This document shows positions 1 to 9,923 of a stretch of DNA of 32,907 nucleotides, piece after piece; position 1 is the stretch's first letter; each line of letters starts with the position of its first letter. Under the pieces are notes generated by a model. The model ran no database searches, was not told the DNA's origin, and saw nothing but the letters and a program-made list of their open reading frames with translations. The stretch is from Comamonadaceae bacterium (lineage in GTDB: Bacteria; Pseudomonadota; Gammaproteobacteria; Burkholderiales; Burkholderiaceae_C), in NCBI GenBank assembly GCA_027486495.1, contig JAIXOZ010000056.1:1-32907 (forward strand), written 5' to 3'. The translations under genes and the position numbers were made by a program.

Positions 1-1035
1 AGCTTGATGCGCGTGGGCATCAACTGGATTTTTGGCAACCCCTTTGGCCCCACAGCGCCCAGCATTCCCAACCCGGAACACCTGGCCTGGCTGGATGCCG
101 CCAAACAAGCGGCCAGCACAGGCGCGGTGTCGCCGGTGCCTGCGGGCATGAACATCGTGGGCTCGGTGCCCAACCCCAAGTACGCGCAGCTGTCGCACAT
201 CGGCATTGCCGCCATTGTGTTGGCGTCCATCTTGCTGATTGCCAAATACGCCCGTGGCTTTGTGGCCAACATTTCGGTGCTGCTGGGCATCGTGATCGGT
301 GGCGTGGTGGCCACGGCCGCTGGCCTCATGACGTTCGAAAAAGTGGGCAAAGCCGGTTGGTTTGACCTGGTGCTGCCTTTCGAAATTGCCGCCCCGGTCT
401 TTGACCCGATCCTGATCCTGACCATGACCTTGGTGATGATTGTGGTGATGATCGAGTCGACCGGCATGTTCCTCGCGCTGGGTGATCTGACGGGCAAAAA
501 AGTCGATCAAAAAATGCTCACCGCCGGTCTGCGCACCGACGGTCTGGGCACCCTGATCGGCGGCATCTTCAACACCTTCCCCTACACCAGCTTTTCGCAA
601 AACGTGGGCTTGGTGGGCGTGACGGGCGTGAAGAGCCGCTTCGTCTGCGTGGCAGGCGGTGTGATCCTGATCGTGCTGGGTCTGCTGCCCAAAATGGCGG
701 CCCTGGTCGAGTCGCTGCCCACCTTTGTGCTGGGGGGTGCGGGCTTGGTGATGTTCGGCATGGTGGCGGCCACGGGTATCCGCATCCTGGCCAACGTGGA
801 CTACAAGGGCAACCGCAACAACTTGTTCATCGTGGCGATTTCGATCGGCTTTGGCATGATCCCGCTGATCGCGCCGCGCTACCTGCAGTGGATGCCGCAC
901 AGCATTCACCCGCTGATCGAGTCGGGCATCTTGCTGGCCTCCATCAGCGCCGTGCTCTTGAACCTGTTCTTCAACGGCGCCAATGGCGACAGCAGCGATG
1001 CGGTCGAGGCGGCCAAGCAAGCCGATGCGCACTGA
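1..1035 (+). CDS. NCS2-family xanthine/uracil permease, 5' end missing
   Basis: C-terminal 344 residues of a nucleobase:cation symporter-2 (xanthine/uric acid/uracil permease) in the inner membrane, which imports purine or pyrimidine bases. The reading frame is open from the first base, so the start lies outside the window; the in-frame TTG and ATG at 4 and 7 are unlikely to be the true start. Seen: at least seven hydrophobic segments and the family signature around residues 195-217 (FNTFPYTSFSQNVG followed by TGVKSRFV), which is close to the xanthine-type NCS2 consensus. Substrate cannot be fixed from the sequence. A strong intrinsic terminator follows, so it ends its own transcription unit. 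A nitrogen-scavenging role would fit the urease genes downstream, but that is inference. Confidence 0.9.
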   Translation, partial: SLMRVGINWIFGNPFGPTAPSIPNPEHLAWLDAAKQAASTGAVSPVPAGMNIVGSVPNPKYAQLSHIGIAAIVLASILLIAKYARGFVANISVLLGIVIGGVVATAAGLMTFEKVGKAGWFDLVLPFEIAAPVFDPILILTMTLVMIVVMIESTGMFLALGDLTGKKVDQKMLTAGLRTDGLGTLIGGIFNTFPYTSFSQNVGLVGVTGVKSRFVCVAGGVILIVLGLLPKMAALVESLPTFVLGGAGLVMFGMVAATGIRILANVDYKGNRNNLFIVAISIGFGMIPLIAPRYLQWMPHSIHPLIESGILLASISAVLLNLFFNGANGDSSDAVEAAKQADAH

Positions 1036-1040
1036 AGACA

Positions 1041-1067
1041 TGGATACCCGGGCAAGCCGGGCATGAC
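1041..1067. repeat. REP-like palindrome
   Basis: Short imperfect palindrome (CCCGGGCAAGCCGGGCATGAC) of the type also found at 17738-17762 and 21456-21585. It lies just after the permease stop codon and ahead of the terminator. Such elements are common between genes in Burkholderiales. Confidence 0.5.
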
Positions 1068-1082
1068 GAACATTTGTCACCC

Positions 1083-1111
1083 AAAAGCCAAGCCGAGCGC
1101 TTGGCTTTTTT
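1083..1111 (+). terminator. Rho-independent terminator of the permease gene
   Basis: Perfect 11-bp stem (AAAAGCCAAGC at 1083-1093, complement at 1099-1109), five-base loop, and a T run into 1111. The stem is A-rich on its left and T-rich on its right side, so it may work in both directions. Confidence 0.88.
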
Positions 1112-1204
1112 GCTTTTTATGCAGGTAATCCGCAGGGTATTGGGCCCGTCAAATGGGTTACGCTTTCTAATAGATTCCCCTACTGAGACAAAGAGACACT
1201 TTCC

Positions 1205-3505
<2,301 letters not shown>

Positions 3506-3529
3506 GCGGGCACAAACCTGCAAACCCCA

Positions 3530-3575
3530 TTTTGGTGCCTATTTCGGATGGAAAGTGCACCAAAACAGGCGTTTT
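3530..3575. promoter_or_regulatory. Dyad symmetry upstream of a sigma-54 promoter (possible enhancer)
   Basis: Perfect 9-bp inverted arms TTTTGGTGC (3530-3538) and GCACCAAAA (3557-3565), overlapping a second small dyad AAAAC/GTTTT (3562-3575). The GCACCA/TGGTGC half-sites match those of the nitrogen regulator NtrC, although they point outward rather than inward as in the classical site. They lie about 80-115 bp before the predicted start of transcription, a normal place for a sigma-54 activator. Assignment to NtrC is inference. Confidence 0.5.
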
Positions 3576-3620
3576 ATAGGGGATGGACCTGACATACACC
3601 GTCAGGTACTTGCCGGATAA

Positions 3621-3637
3621 TGGCACCGATTTTGCTA
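3621..3637 (+). promoter_or_regulatory. Sigma-54 (RpoN) promoter of the ABC transporter-ureD operon
   Basis: TGGCACCGATTTTGCTA carries GG at 3622-3623 and GC at 3634-3635 with exactly ten bases between them. It matches the sigma-54 consensus TGGCACG-N4-TTGCW at all but one specified position. Transcription should start near 3647, about 28 bases before the receptor gene's ATG. Confidence 0.8.
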
Positions 3638-3674
3638 GACAAGAGTCACCGTTTATCAGACCCAGGAGCCCCTC

Positions 3675-4709
3675 ATGAACAAGCGTTTCTTACTCAAGGC
3701 CACGGCCGCACTGGCAGCAGCCGCCTCTTTTGGCCTGGCACAAGCCCAAAGCACCCCCATCAAGTTCCAGCTGGACTGGCGCTTTGAAGGCCCATCGGCT
3801 TTCTTCTTGCTGCCTGCAGCCAAAGGCTATTTCAAGGACGCCAAACTGGACGTGACGGTGGACTCGGGCAACGGCTCGGGTGGCGCAGTGACCCGCGTGG
3901 CTTCGGGCACTTATGACCTGGGCTTTGCAGACCTGGCCGCCCTGATGGAATTCCACGCCAACAACCCCGACGCCCCCAACAAGCCTGTGGCCATCATGAT
4001 GGTCTACAACAACACCCCCGCATCGGTGATGGCTTTGAAGAAGTCCGGCATCAAGACCCCCGCCGACCTGGCTGGCAAGAAGCTGGGCGCTCCCGTGTTT
4101 GACGCTGGCCGCCGCGCCTTCCCCATCTTCCAAAAGGCCAACGGCATCGGCAACGTGGCATGGACCGCGATGGACCCACCTTTGCGCGAAACCATGCTGG
4201 TGCGCGGTGACGTGGACGCCATCACCGGCTTCACCTTCACCTCGCTGCTCAACATCGAAGCGCGTGGCGTGAAAGCCGAAGACGTGGTGGTCATGCAGTA
4301 CCCCGATTTCGGCGTCAAGCTCTATGGCAACGCGATCATCGCCTCGCCCAAGATCCTGAAAGAAAACCCAGCGGCTGTGAAAGCCTTCCTGGCCGCCTTC
4401 ACCAAGGGCGCCAAGGACGTGATGGCCGACCCGGCCAAAGCCATTGAATCGGTCAAGGCCCGCGACGGCATCATCAACGTGGCACTCGAAACCCGCCGCC
4501 TGCAACTGGCCATCGACACCGTGATCAACAGCCCCTCGGCCCGTGCCGAAGGCTTTGGCCAGATCAATGCGCCTCGCCTTTCCCTCATGGCTTCGGAAGT
4601 CTCGGACGCCTTCAACACCAAGTCCCGCGTCAAGTCCGAGGACATCTGGAACGGCTCGTTCTTGCCCACCGCCAAAGAGCTGGACATCCTGCCCAAGGGC
4701 AAGAAGTAA
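3675..4709 (+). CDS. ABC transporter periplasmic substrate-binding protein, NMT1/SsuA-like (NitT/TauT type)
   Basis: Receptor of a NitT/TauT-type importer. Residues 1-24 form a signal peptide (positive start, Ala/Leu core, cleavage after AQA), followed by a mature protein starting QSTPIKFQLDW. That opening, then GPSAFFLLPAAKGYF and the YDLGFADLAAL stretch, is typical of NMT1/THI5-like receptors. These bind taurine, nitrate, pyrimidine precursors and other small organic compounds. An AGGAG ribosome site lies six bases before the ATG. It is first in an operon with an ATPase, a permease and ureD, behind a sigma-54 promoter, which suggests a nitrogen-containing ligand, perhaps one that yields urea. 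An intrinsic terminator after the gene could keep receptor levels above those of the membrane parts. The ligand is unknown. Confidence 0.9.
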   Translation: MNKRFLLKATAALAAAASFGLAQAQSTPIKFQLDWRFEGPSAFFLLPAAKGYFKDAKLDVTVDSGNGSGGAVTRVASGTYDLGFADLAALMEFHANNPDAPNKPVAIMMVYNNTPASVMALKKSGIKTPADLAGKKLGAPVFDAGRRAFPIFQKANGIGNVAWTAMDPPLRETMLVRGDVDAITGFTFTSLLNIEARGVKAEDVVVMQYPDFGVKLYGNAIIASPKILKENPAAVKAFLAAFTKGAKDVMADPAKAIESVKARDGIINVALETRRLQLAIDTVINSPSARAEGFGQINAPRLSLMASEVSDAFNTKSRVKSEDIWNGSFLPTAKELDILPKGKK

Positions 4710-4749
4710 TCCAGCGCCAGCTTCGGGGCATGCCGCCCCGGCGCTCCGG

Positions 4750-4784
4750 GCCCACCGCCACCCTGTTTGGGTCGGTGGGCTTTT
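4750..4784 (+). terminator. Intrinsic terminator or attenuator inside the transporter operon
   Basis: Perfect 8-bp stem GCCCACCG (4750-4757) with CGGTGGGC (4773-4780), an inner ACCC/GGGT extension, and TTTT at 4781-4784. It lies between the receptor and ATPase genes and probably terminates part of the transcripts. Confidence 0.75.
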
Positions 4785-4796
4785 ACAGGGCGTAGC

Positions 4797-4806
4797 GTGT
4801 ATACAC
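4797..4806. promoter_or_regulatory. GTGTATACAC palindrome upstream of the ATPase gene
   Basis: Ten-base perfect palindrome, 28 bases before the ATPase start and just after the terminator. Its TGTATACA core resembles sites of FCD-type GntR regulators and also contains a possible -10 hexamer (TATACA). It could be an operator for an internal promoter. No GntR gene is in the window. Confidence 0.4.
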
Positions 4807-4834
4807 TTTCGAACACCATTTTTGAGCTCTCACC

Positions 4835-5653
4835 ATGACCCAAGAATCATTCGTTGATTTCCAGAATGTCTGGCTGGCCTACAACGACGAGTTGCTGGCG
4901 CAAAACCACTTTGCGGTGGAAGACATCAACCTGCAGGTAAAGCAAGGCGAGTTCATCGCCATCGTCGGCCCCTCAGGCTGCGGCAAGTCCACCTTCATGA
5001 AGTTGACCACCGGCCTGAAAATGCCCAGCAAAGGCCGCATCCTGGTGGACGGCCAGCCTGTGACGGGTCCGCTGAAGATCAGCGGCATGGCGTTTCAAGC
5101 CTCGTCCTTGTTGCCTTGGCGCACCACACTCGACAACGTGCTGCTGCCGCTGGAAATCGTGGAGCCCTACCGCTCCAACTTCAAGCAAAAACGCGAAGAG
5201 TACGCAGAACGCGCCCGCAAGCTGCTGAACACCGTGGGCTTGGGTGGCTACGAAGACAAGTTCCCGTGGCAACTGTCGGGCGGCATGCAGCAACGCGCCA
5301 GCATTTGCCGCGCCTTGATCCACGAGCCTAAGATGCTGCTGCTCGACGAGCCCTTTGGTGCGCTCGACGCCTTCACGCGTGAAGAACTCTGGTGCATCTT
5401 GCGCGACCTGTGGACCGAGCAAAAGTTCAACGTCATTTTGGTCACACACGATCTGCGCGAATCGGTGTTTTTGGCCGACACGGTGTACGTGATGAGCAAG
5501 AGCCCCGGCCGCTTTGTCGTGAAAAAAGAAATCGAGCTGCCTCGCCCGCGTGATCTCGAGATCACCTACACCCCCGAATTCACCAACATCGTGCACGAGC
5601 TGCGCGGCCACATCGGTGCCATGCGCAAGACCGGTGCGGCGATCAACCAATAA
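4835..5653 (+). CDS. ABC transporter ATP-binding protein, SsuB/TauB type
   Basis: Cytoplasmic ATPase (272 residues) that powers the importer with the neighbouring receptor and permease. Seen: Walker A GPSGCGKST near residue 46, Q-loop region FQASSLLPW near 88, signature LSGGMQQRA near 147, Walker B LLLDEPFGALDA near 168, and the switch histidine in VTHDLRES near 204. The LLPWRT stretch after the Q-loop and the EPFGALDAFTRE sequence are typical of the nitrate/taurine/sulfonate subfamily. It starts after an intrinsic terminator, so it depends on read-through or on its own weak promoter. The permease follows 13 bases later. Confidence 0.93.
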   Translation: MTQESFVDFQNVWLAYNDELLAQNHFAVEDINLQVKQGEFIAIVGPSGCGKSTFMKLTTGLKMPSKGRILVDGQPVTGPLKISGMAFQASSLLPWRTTLDNVLLPLEIVEPYRSNFKQKREEYAERARKLLNTVGLGGYEDKFPWQLSGGMQQRASICRALIHEPKMLLLDEPFGALDAFTREELWCILRDLWTEQKFNVILVTHDLRESVFLADTVYVMSKSPGRFVVKKEIELPRPRDLEITYTPEFTNIVHELRGHIGAMRKTGAAINQ

Positions 5654-5666
5654 GCGGGAGCACCTG

Positions 5667-6434
5667 ATGAAAAATAAATCCCTCGAAGCCTGGTCCCCCT
5701 GGATCTTGCTGGTGCTGACCATCCTGCTTTGGGAAGTTCTGTGCCGCGCGTTCAACGTGTCGGAATTCGTTTTCCCCAGCCCTTCGCGCATTGCGCAGCA
5801 AACCATCGAATACCGCGACGTGATCGCGGGCCACGCCTGGCGCACCTATTGGGTGACCATGGTCGGCTTTGGCATCGCCATCGTGGTGGGCGTGTTGCTG
5901 GGCTTCATCATTGGTAGCTCGCGCCTGGCCTATGCCGCCGTATACCCGCTCATGACCGCCTTCAACGCCTTGCCCAAAGCGGCCTTCGTGCCGATCTTGG
6001 TGGTGTGGTTTGGCATCGGCATCGGCCCCGCCATCTTGACGGCCTTCCTGATCAGCTTCTTCCCCATCATGGTGAACATCGCCACCGGTTTGGCGACGCT
6101 GGAGCCTGAGCTGGAAGACGTGCTGCGCGTGCTGGGTGCCAAGCGCTGGGACGTGTTGGTCAAAGTGGGCCTGCCCCGCTCCATGCCTTACTTCTACGGC
6201 TCGCTCAAAGTCGCGATCACGCTGGCCTTTGTGGGCACCACCGTGTCCGAGATGACGGCCTCGAACGAAGGCATTGGCTACCTGCTGATCTCTGCCGGCT
6301 CGGCCATGCAAATGGGCTTGGCGTTTTCTGGCTTGGTGGTGGTGGGTGCGATGGCCATGGCCATGTACGAACTCTTCAGCGCCATCGAAAAACGCACCAC
6401 CGGCTGGGCACACCGCGGCTCGCAGGGCGAATAA
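5667..6434 (+). CDS. ABC transporter permease, SsuC/TauC type
   Basis: Inner-membrane subunit of 255 residues with about six hydrophobic segments. The chosen ATG at 5667 follows a GGGAGCACCTG ribosome site; longer readings in the same frame would overlap the ATPase gene. The first segment (WILLVLTILLWEVLCRAF) and the following VFPSPSRI are characteristic of NitT/TauT permeases. The EAA-type coupling loop is seen around residues 145-170 (ATLEPELEDVLRVLGAKRWDVL). It overlaps nothing, but its stop is almost joined to ureD, so the two genes should be translated from one message. Confidence 0.93.
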   Translation: MKNKSLEAWSPWILLVLTILLWEVLCRAFNVSEFVFPSPSRIAQQTIEYRDVIAGHAWRTYWVTMVGFGIAIVVGVLLGFIIGSSRLAYAAVYPLMTAFNALPKAAFVPILVVWFGIGIGPAILTAFLISFFPIMVNIATGLATLEPELEDVLRVLGAKRWDVLVKVGLPRSMPYFYGSLKVAITLAFVGTTVSEMTASNEGIGYLLISAGSAMQMGLAFSGLVVVGAMAMAMYELFSAIEKRTTGWAHRGSQGE

Positions 6435-6435
6435 G

Positions 6436-7320
6436 GTGCATGAGGTGAGCCAGGTCAGTGAGGTGCGTGCAGCTGACGTGCCCGTACGCTCGACTTGGCA
6501 CGCCAGCCTGCAGCTCAACTACACGCTGGAGTCCCAGCGCAGCGTCGCCCGTTACCTGCACCAAGGGCCGCTGCGCATCTTGCAAAGCCTCTACCCCGAA
6601 GGCGATGCGGTCTGCCACAACGTGCTGGTGCACCCACCCAGTGGCTTGGTGGGTGGTGACACGCTGGACATACAAGTCACCGTGGGTGAAGGGGCGCATG
6701 GTCTGGTCACCACCCCAGGAGCAACGCGCTTTTACCGGTCTGAAGCAGGCCTCGCCAAACAACAGGTTCATGCACGGGTTGAATCTGACGCGCGCCTGGA
6801 ATGGCTGCCTTTGGAAGCCATTGCCTACAACCAATGCGATGCGCTCAACCGCGCCGTGTTTGAACTGGCCCCCGGCGCAGAAATGATGGCCTGGGACCTC
6901 ACCGCTTTGGGCCTGCCTGCCGCTGACCTGCCCTATGTGCAAGGCACGTTTCGCCAACACTTGGAAATCCCCGGTGTGTGGCTGGAGCGCGGCACCCTGA
7001 ACGCTGAGGACACCCGCTTGATGGACAGCCCGCTGGGCCTGGCGGGCCAACGCTGCATGGCCACGCTGGTTTTTGCGGCGGGCAGCGCCATGGCCGATGA
7101 GCGCATTGAACGGGCTTTGGCCTGCGCCCGCGAACTGCTTGAAGCGTCTGAACTGCGCCTGACCGCAGGCGCCACCTCACCGCACAAACAGGTCATCGTG
7201 CTGCGCGTGCTGTCACCCGTGACCGAACCTGCGATGCAATTGCTCCGAAAAGTATGGGCGGCATGGCGGCGTGAGATGTGGTCTTTGCCGGGCACTTACC
7301 CTCGGCTTTGGCATGTCTAA
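6436..7320 (+). CDS. ureD: Urease accessory protein UreD
   Basis: UreD (UreH) binds apo-urease and, with UreF and UreG, delivers nickel to the active site. Family features seen: GPLRILQSLYPEG near residue 45, HPPSGLVGGDTL near 66, TTPGATRFYRS near 92, LEWLPLEAIAYN near 120. It is about 294 residues, normal for the family. No ATG is available near the 5' end. GTG at 6436 directly follows the permease stop; GTG at 6445 has a possible AAGG ribosome site and is equally good. Unusually, the gene is in an ABC-transporter operon and 15.8 kb from ureABCEFG, which lies on the same strand. It is the only ureD in the window, so the urease here probably depends on it. Confidence 0.93.
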   Translation: MHEVSQVSEVRAADVPVRSTWHASLQLNYTLESQRSVARYLHQGPLRILQSLYPEGDAVCHNVLVHPPSGLVGGDTLDIQVTVGEGAHGLVTTPGATRFYRSEAGLAKQQVHARVESDARLEWLPLEAIAYNQCDALNRAVFELAPGAEMMAWDLTALGLPAADLPYVQGTFRQHLEIPGVWLERGTLNAEDTRLMDSPLGLAGQRCMATLVFAAGSAMADERIERALACARELLEASELRLTAGATSPHKQVIVLRVLSPVTEPAMQLLRKVWAAWRREMWSLPGTYPRLWHV

Positions 7321-7407
7321 GCCTTGGGTTGCTTGCACCCAAACTCCATTGCATGAATCTTTCGGCAGGGCACAGGCGCACAACCCAAGTCCTTGTTACA
7401 TCAGAGC

Positions 7408-7421
7408 GTGATCTGGATCAC
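7408..7421. promoter_or_regulatory. Crp/Fnr-type box upstream of the MgtC-like gene
   Basis: GTGATCTGGATCAC is a near-perfect palindrome. It reads as TGAT-N4-ATCA (core of the Fnr/Anr box) and also as GTGA-N6-TCAC (Crp box). It lies 50 bases before the ATG at 7471. Which regulator binds cannot be told from the sequence. Confidence 0.55.
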
Positions 7422-7470
7422 TGTTCATCGCTGACCCTCATGGTCAGATGCGAATGATGTTTCTTTTGTC

Positions 7471-8697
7471 ATGAACACCTCTGCACTTTGGATCGGCTTG
7501 CTGACCGCCCTGGGGGTGGGCTTGCTGATCGGCGTGGTGCGCGAGCGCAGGCACCAGCCCCATGTGTCCAAGGCTGGCACGCGAACACACGCGCTGGTGG
7601 CGATGCTCGGCTATGTGAGCTGGAGTTTGGGCACATGGCCATTTGTGGCCACGGTCTTGGTGATCGGTGCGCTGGTGATCGGGGGTTATCAGGCCACCGC
7701 CCGAAGCGATCCTGGCCAGACGGGCGAGGTGGCTTTGCTGGCGACACTGATGTTGTCGGCGCTGGCGCTGCAAAACCCGAGCTTGTCTGCCGCTTTGGGC
7801 GTGCTGGCTGCGGCGCTGCTCCATGCCAAACAAGCTTCGCAGCGCATCAGCCGCGTTCTGATCACCGATCAAGAATTGCAAGACGGCCTGATCCTGGCTG
7901 CCGCAGCACTGGTGGTCATGCCACTGCTGTCGGCCCAAGCGATCGACCCCTGGGGCGTGCTGCAACCCACCATGCTGTGGCGCATTGTGGTGTTGGTCAT
8001 GGCGGTCGGCATGCTGGGCCATGTGGCGCAACGTGCGCTGGGGGGTCGTTGGGGCATGCCACTGGCGGCATTCTTTTCGGGTTTTGTGTCATCGACTGCC
8101 GTGGTCGTCAGCACGGCTCAACGCGTGCGTGGCGGGCACAGTGATGCGCTGCCCGCAGCGGCTTGTGCCCTGCTGGCCAATCTGGCGTCGTTGGCGCTGT
8201 TTGCTGGGGTGCTGGGGGCAGCCTCACCGGCCCTGCTGGTGTCCATGCGCTGGCCACTGGTCTTGGCAGGTCTGGGCCTGCTGCTGGTGGTGCTGTCCGC
8301 CTTGCGGCGCATCGAAGGTAATGGTGCTGAGCCTCCAACAGGGCGCGCCTTCAAGCTCACCCATGCCCTAGGCATGGCCAGCATCATTGCCTTGATGTCC
8401 TTGCTCGCCGCCTGGCTGCAACATTCTTTTGGCGAAGTGGGCGTGCTGTTCGCTGCGCTGTGTGTGGCCTGGGTGGAAGTGCATGCTGCAGTCGTCAGCA
8501 TTGCGCAACTGATACAGACAGGCGGCATGACGCCTGAGTGGGCGCATTGGGCACTGGTGGCCGTTCTGGCCTCCAGCGCTTTGGCCAAAACCGCTCTGGC
8601 GATGGTCAGCGGCGGGGTTCGCTATGGCCTGACAGTTGGCCTGGGATTGGCGGCCATGGTGGCGGGGGGCGCGGTTGGGGTGTTGTGGTTGGTCTGA
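7471..8697 (+). CDS. MgtC/DUF4010-like integral membrane protein
   Basis: 408-residue, very hydrophobic inner-membrane protein with about eleven to twelve membrane segments. The N-terminus (IGLLTALGVGLLIGVVRER, then RTHALVAMLGY) matches the MgtC/SapB fold. The centre (FFSGFVSSTAVVVSTAQR near residue 200) matches DUF4010, with which MgtC domains are often joined. The molecular role of this family is not established: MgtC proteins are tied to magnesium starvation and growth in hosts, while the DUF4010 versions are uncharacterised. The gene stands alone, 150 bases after ureD, with a Crp/Fnr-type box upstream, so oxygen or cAMP control is possible. It separates ureD from everything further downstream. 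Confidence 0.8.
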   Translation: MNTSALWIGLLTALGVGLLIGVVRERRHQPHVSKAGTRTHALVAMLGYVSWSLGTWPFVATVLVIGALVIGGYQATARSDPGQTGEVALLATLMLSALALQNPSLSAALGVLAAALLHAKQASQRISRVLITDQELQDGLILAAAALVVMPLLSAQAIDPWGVLQPTMLWRIVVLVMAVGMLGHVAQRALGGRWGMPLAAFFSGFVSSTAVVVSTAQRVRGGHSDALPAAACALLANLASLALFAGVLGAASPALLVSMRWPLVLAGLGLLLVVLSALRRIEGNGAEPPTGRAFKLTHALGMASIIALMSLLAAWLQHSFGEVGVLFAALCVAWVEVHAAVVSIAQLIQTGGMTPEWAHWALVAVLASSALAKTALAMVSGGVRYGLTVGLGLAAMVAGGAVGVLWLV

Positions 8698-9081
8698 ATT
8701 GGGGCCAATGGGCTTGGTTTGAAGGAGAGTCTGCTAAAGGCTGAATGGGGACCATCACTGCGTGCAGGTGACCGGCAGAAGCCGACCCACAGCGGACATA
8801 GGAGAGAGGGGCTTTGGTGGCTGCTTCGACCAATAAGCAGACCTGCGAGACTGAAGCCCTAACCGAATTGTCCCAAGGTTAAGCACGTATCCCTTTACGA
8901 GCGAAAAGTAGACATCAAGATGGGGCAGGGGATCAACGGTAGAAAAAATCAACTGTTAGTTGATTGATCAATTCGTGACTGAGGGACATGGTTCATCTTT
9001 CTGAATGTTCGGCTGTTTCCAGCCATTTGACCTTCAGAAAAATTAGGACACCCGCTTGATATTTGCAAGGTCGCGCGACTT
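8698..9081. other. Intergenic stretch without a recognisable gene
   Basis: About 380 bases between the MgtC-like gene and the Crp/Fnr gene, both of which end here. Short open frames exist, but none resembles a protein. The segment 8755-8830 (GGTGACCGGCAGAAGCCGACCC and what follows) looks like the noncoding, REP-like sequence often seen between betaproteobacterial genes. AT content rises after 8940. I see no terminator with a clear stem and T run. Confidence 0.5.
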
Positions 9082-9795
9082 CTAGCCGGCCCGTGCAATC
9101 AATCCTTGCAAATGCAACACCTCGATCCAGCCGCGACCCAAATTCAAAACGCCATCGCCTTCCAGCGCTTTGAGGGCAATAGAGGCCTTCGGACGGCTGA
9201 TGCCACAGCTGGCTGCTATCTGCTCATGCGTAGCGACGACGACGGCACGCCCGTCGGAACGGTTGGGCAAATCAGCAGCCATGCGTGCCAATCCGGCACA
9301 AAGCCGGTGCTGCACGCCTCTTGACGCCCAACTGCGTTCACGCGCTTGCACCTCTCGCAGGCGCTGACCGAGAAAACGCACCAGCATCAGCAGCAAGCCT
9401 TGATCATTCAGCAGACAAGCCTCAATGTCTTTCAGCGGCAGCCATTGGATGGTGCTGGGCTCTGCCACAACCAAGTCGCTGCCGCTGGGCAGCTGGTTGA
9501 ACAAATAAGACAGAAAAGCCATTTCACCCGCGCGAAACGAGATCGGAACGATTTGCCCGCCTTGGACACCCGGTACATGCACCACAGCATCGAGCCGACC
9601 GCTCATGACGAAAGGCAGTTGCGTCACGCGATCCCCCGCTTTGCACAAGCTCATCCCCGCAGCAAATCGGTGCAACGGCCTGCTCTTGAAGGCCAGCGGT
9701 TGCGCCAGGGCATTCGCAAACTTGCGGCCCAATTGACGGCTTTGCAAAAGTTCTGCCGCGAAGCGATCGCTGGCGCTGAAGTGACTAGGGGTCAT
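9082..9795 (-). CDS. Crp/Fnr-family transcriptional regulator
   Basis: One-component regulator with an N-terminal cyclic-nucleotide-type beta-barrel (about residues 35-130 of 237: RFAAGMSLCKAGD, FVMSGRLDAV) and a C-terminal helix-turn-helix (THEQIAASCGISRPKASIALKAL near 187-210). No N-terminal cysteine cluster is present, so it is not an oxygen-sensing Fnr. The ATG at 9795 is chosen; a GTG at 9828 would add 11 residues, and neither has a good ribosome site. It is divergent from the Bug receptor/sulfatase operon, and the two share a short control region with an inverted repeat. It is the obvious candidate regulator of that operon. The effector is unknown. Confidence 0.88.
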   Translation of the reverse strand: MTPSHFSASDRFAAELLQSRQLGRKFANALAQPLAFKSRPLHRFAAGMSLCKAGDRVTQLPFVMSGRLDAVVHVPGVQGGQIVPISFRAGEMAFLSYLFNQLPSGSDLVVAEPSTIQWLPLKDIEACLLNDQGLLLMLVRFLGQRLREVQARERSWASRGVQHRLCAGLARMAADLPNRSDGRAVVVATHEQIAASCGISRPKASIALKALEGDGVLNLGRGWIEVLHLQGLIARAG

Positions 9796-9851
9796 CCCTT
9801 TATTGTTACCGAAGATACTGAAACGCACTCAAGCGCGGCACATGATCTTTT

Positions 9852-9879
9852 TATTCGCACAGGGGCTTCTCAGCGAATA
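9852..9879. promoter_or_regulatory. Inverted repeat between the Crp/Fnr gene and the sulfatase operon
   Basis: TATTCGC (9852-9858) and GCGAATA (9873-9879) are perfect inverted arms with centres 21 bp apart, two turns of the helix. The site lies between two divergent genes and could be the operator for one or both. Confidence 0.45.
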
Positions 9880-9923
9880 TGCCCACATCCCATGCTGATT
9901 GCAGCTTCCTTGAAAGGATCCTC

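Noticed and set aside
8755..8952. Small minus-strand open frame in the gap after the MgtC-like gene
   Set aside because: No recognisable protein features; it matches the look of repeated noncoding sequence in this group of bacteria.
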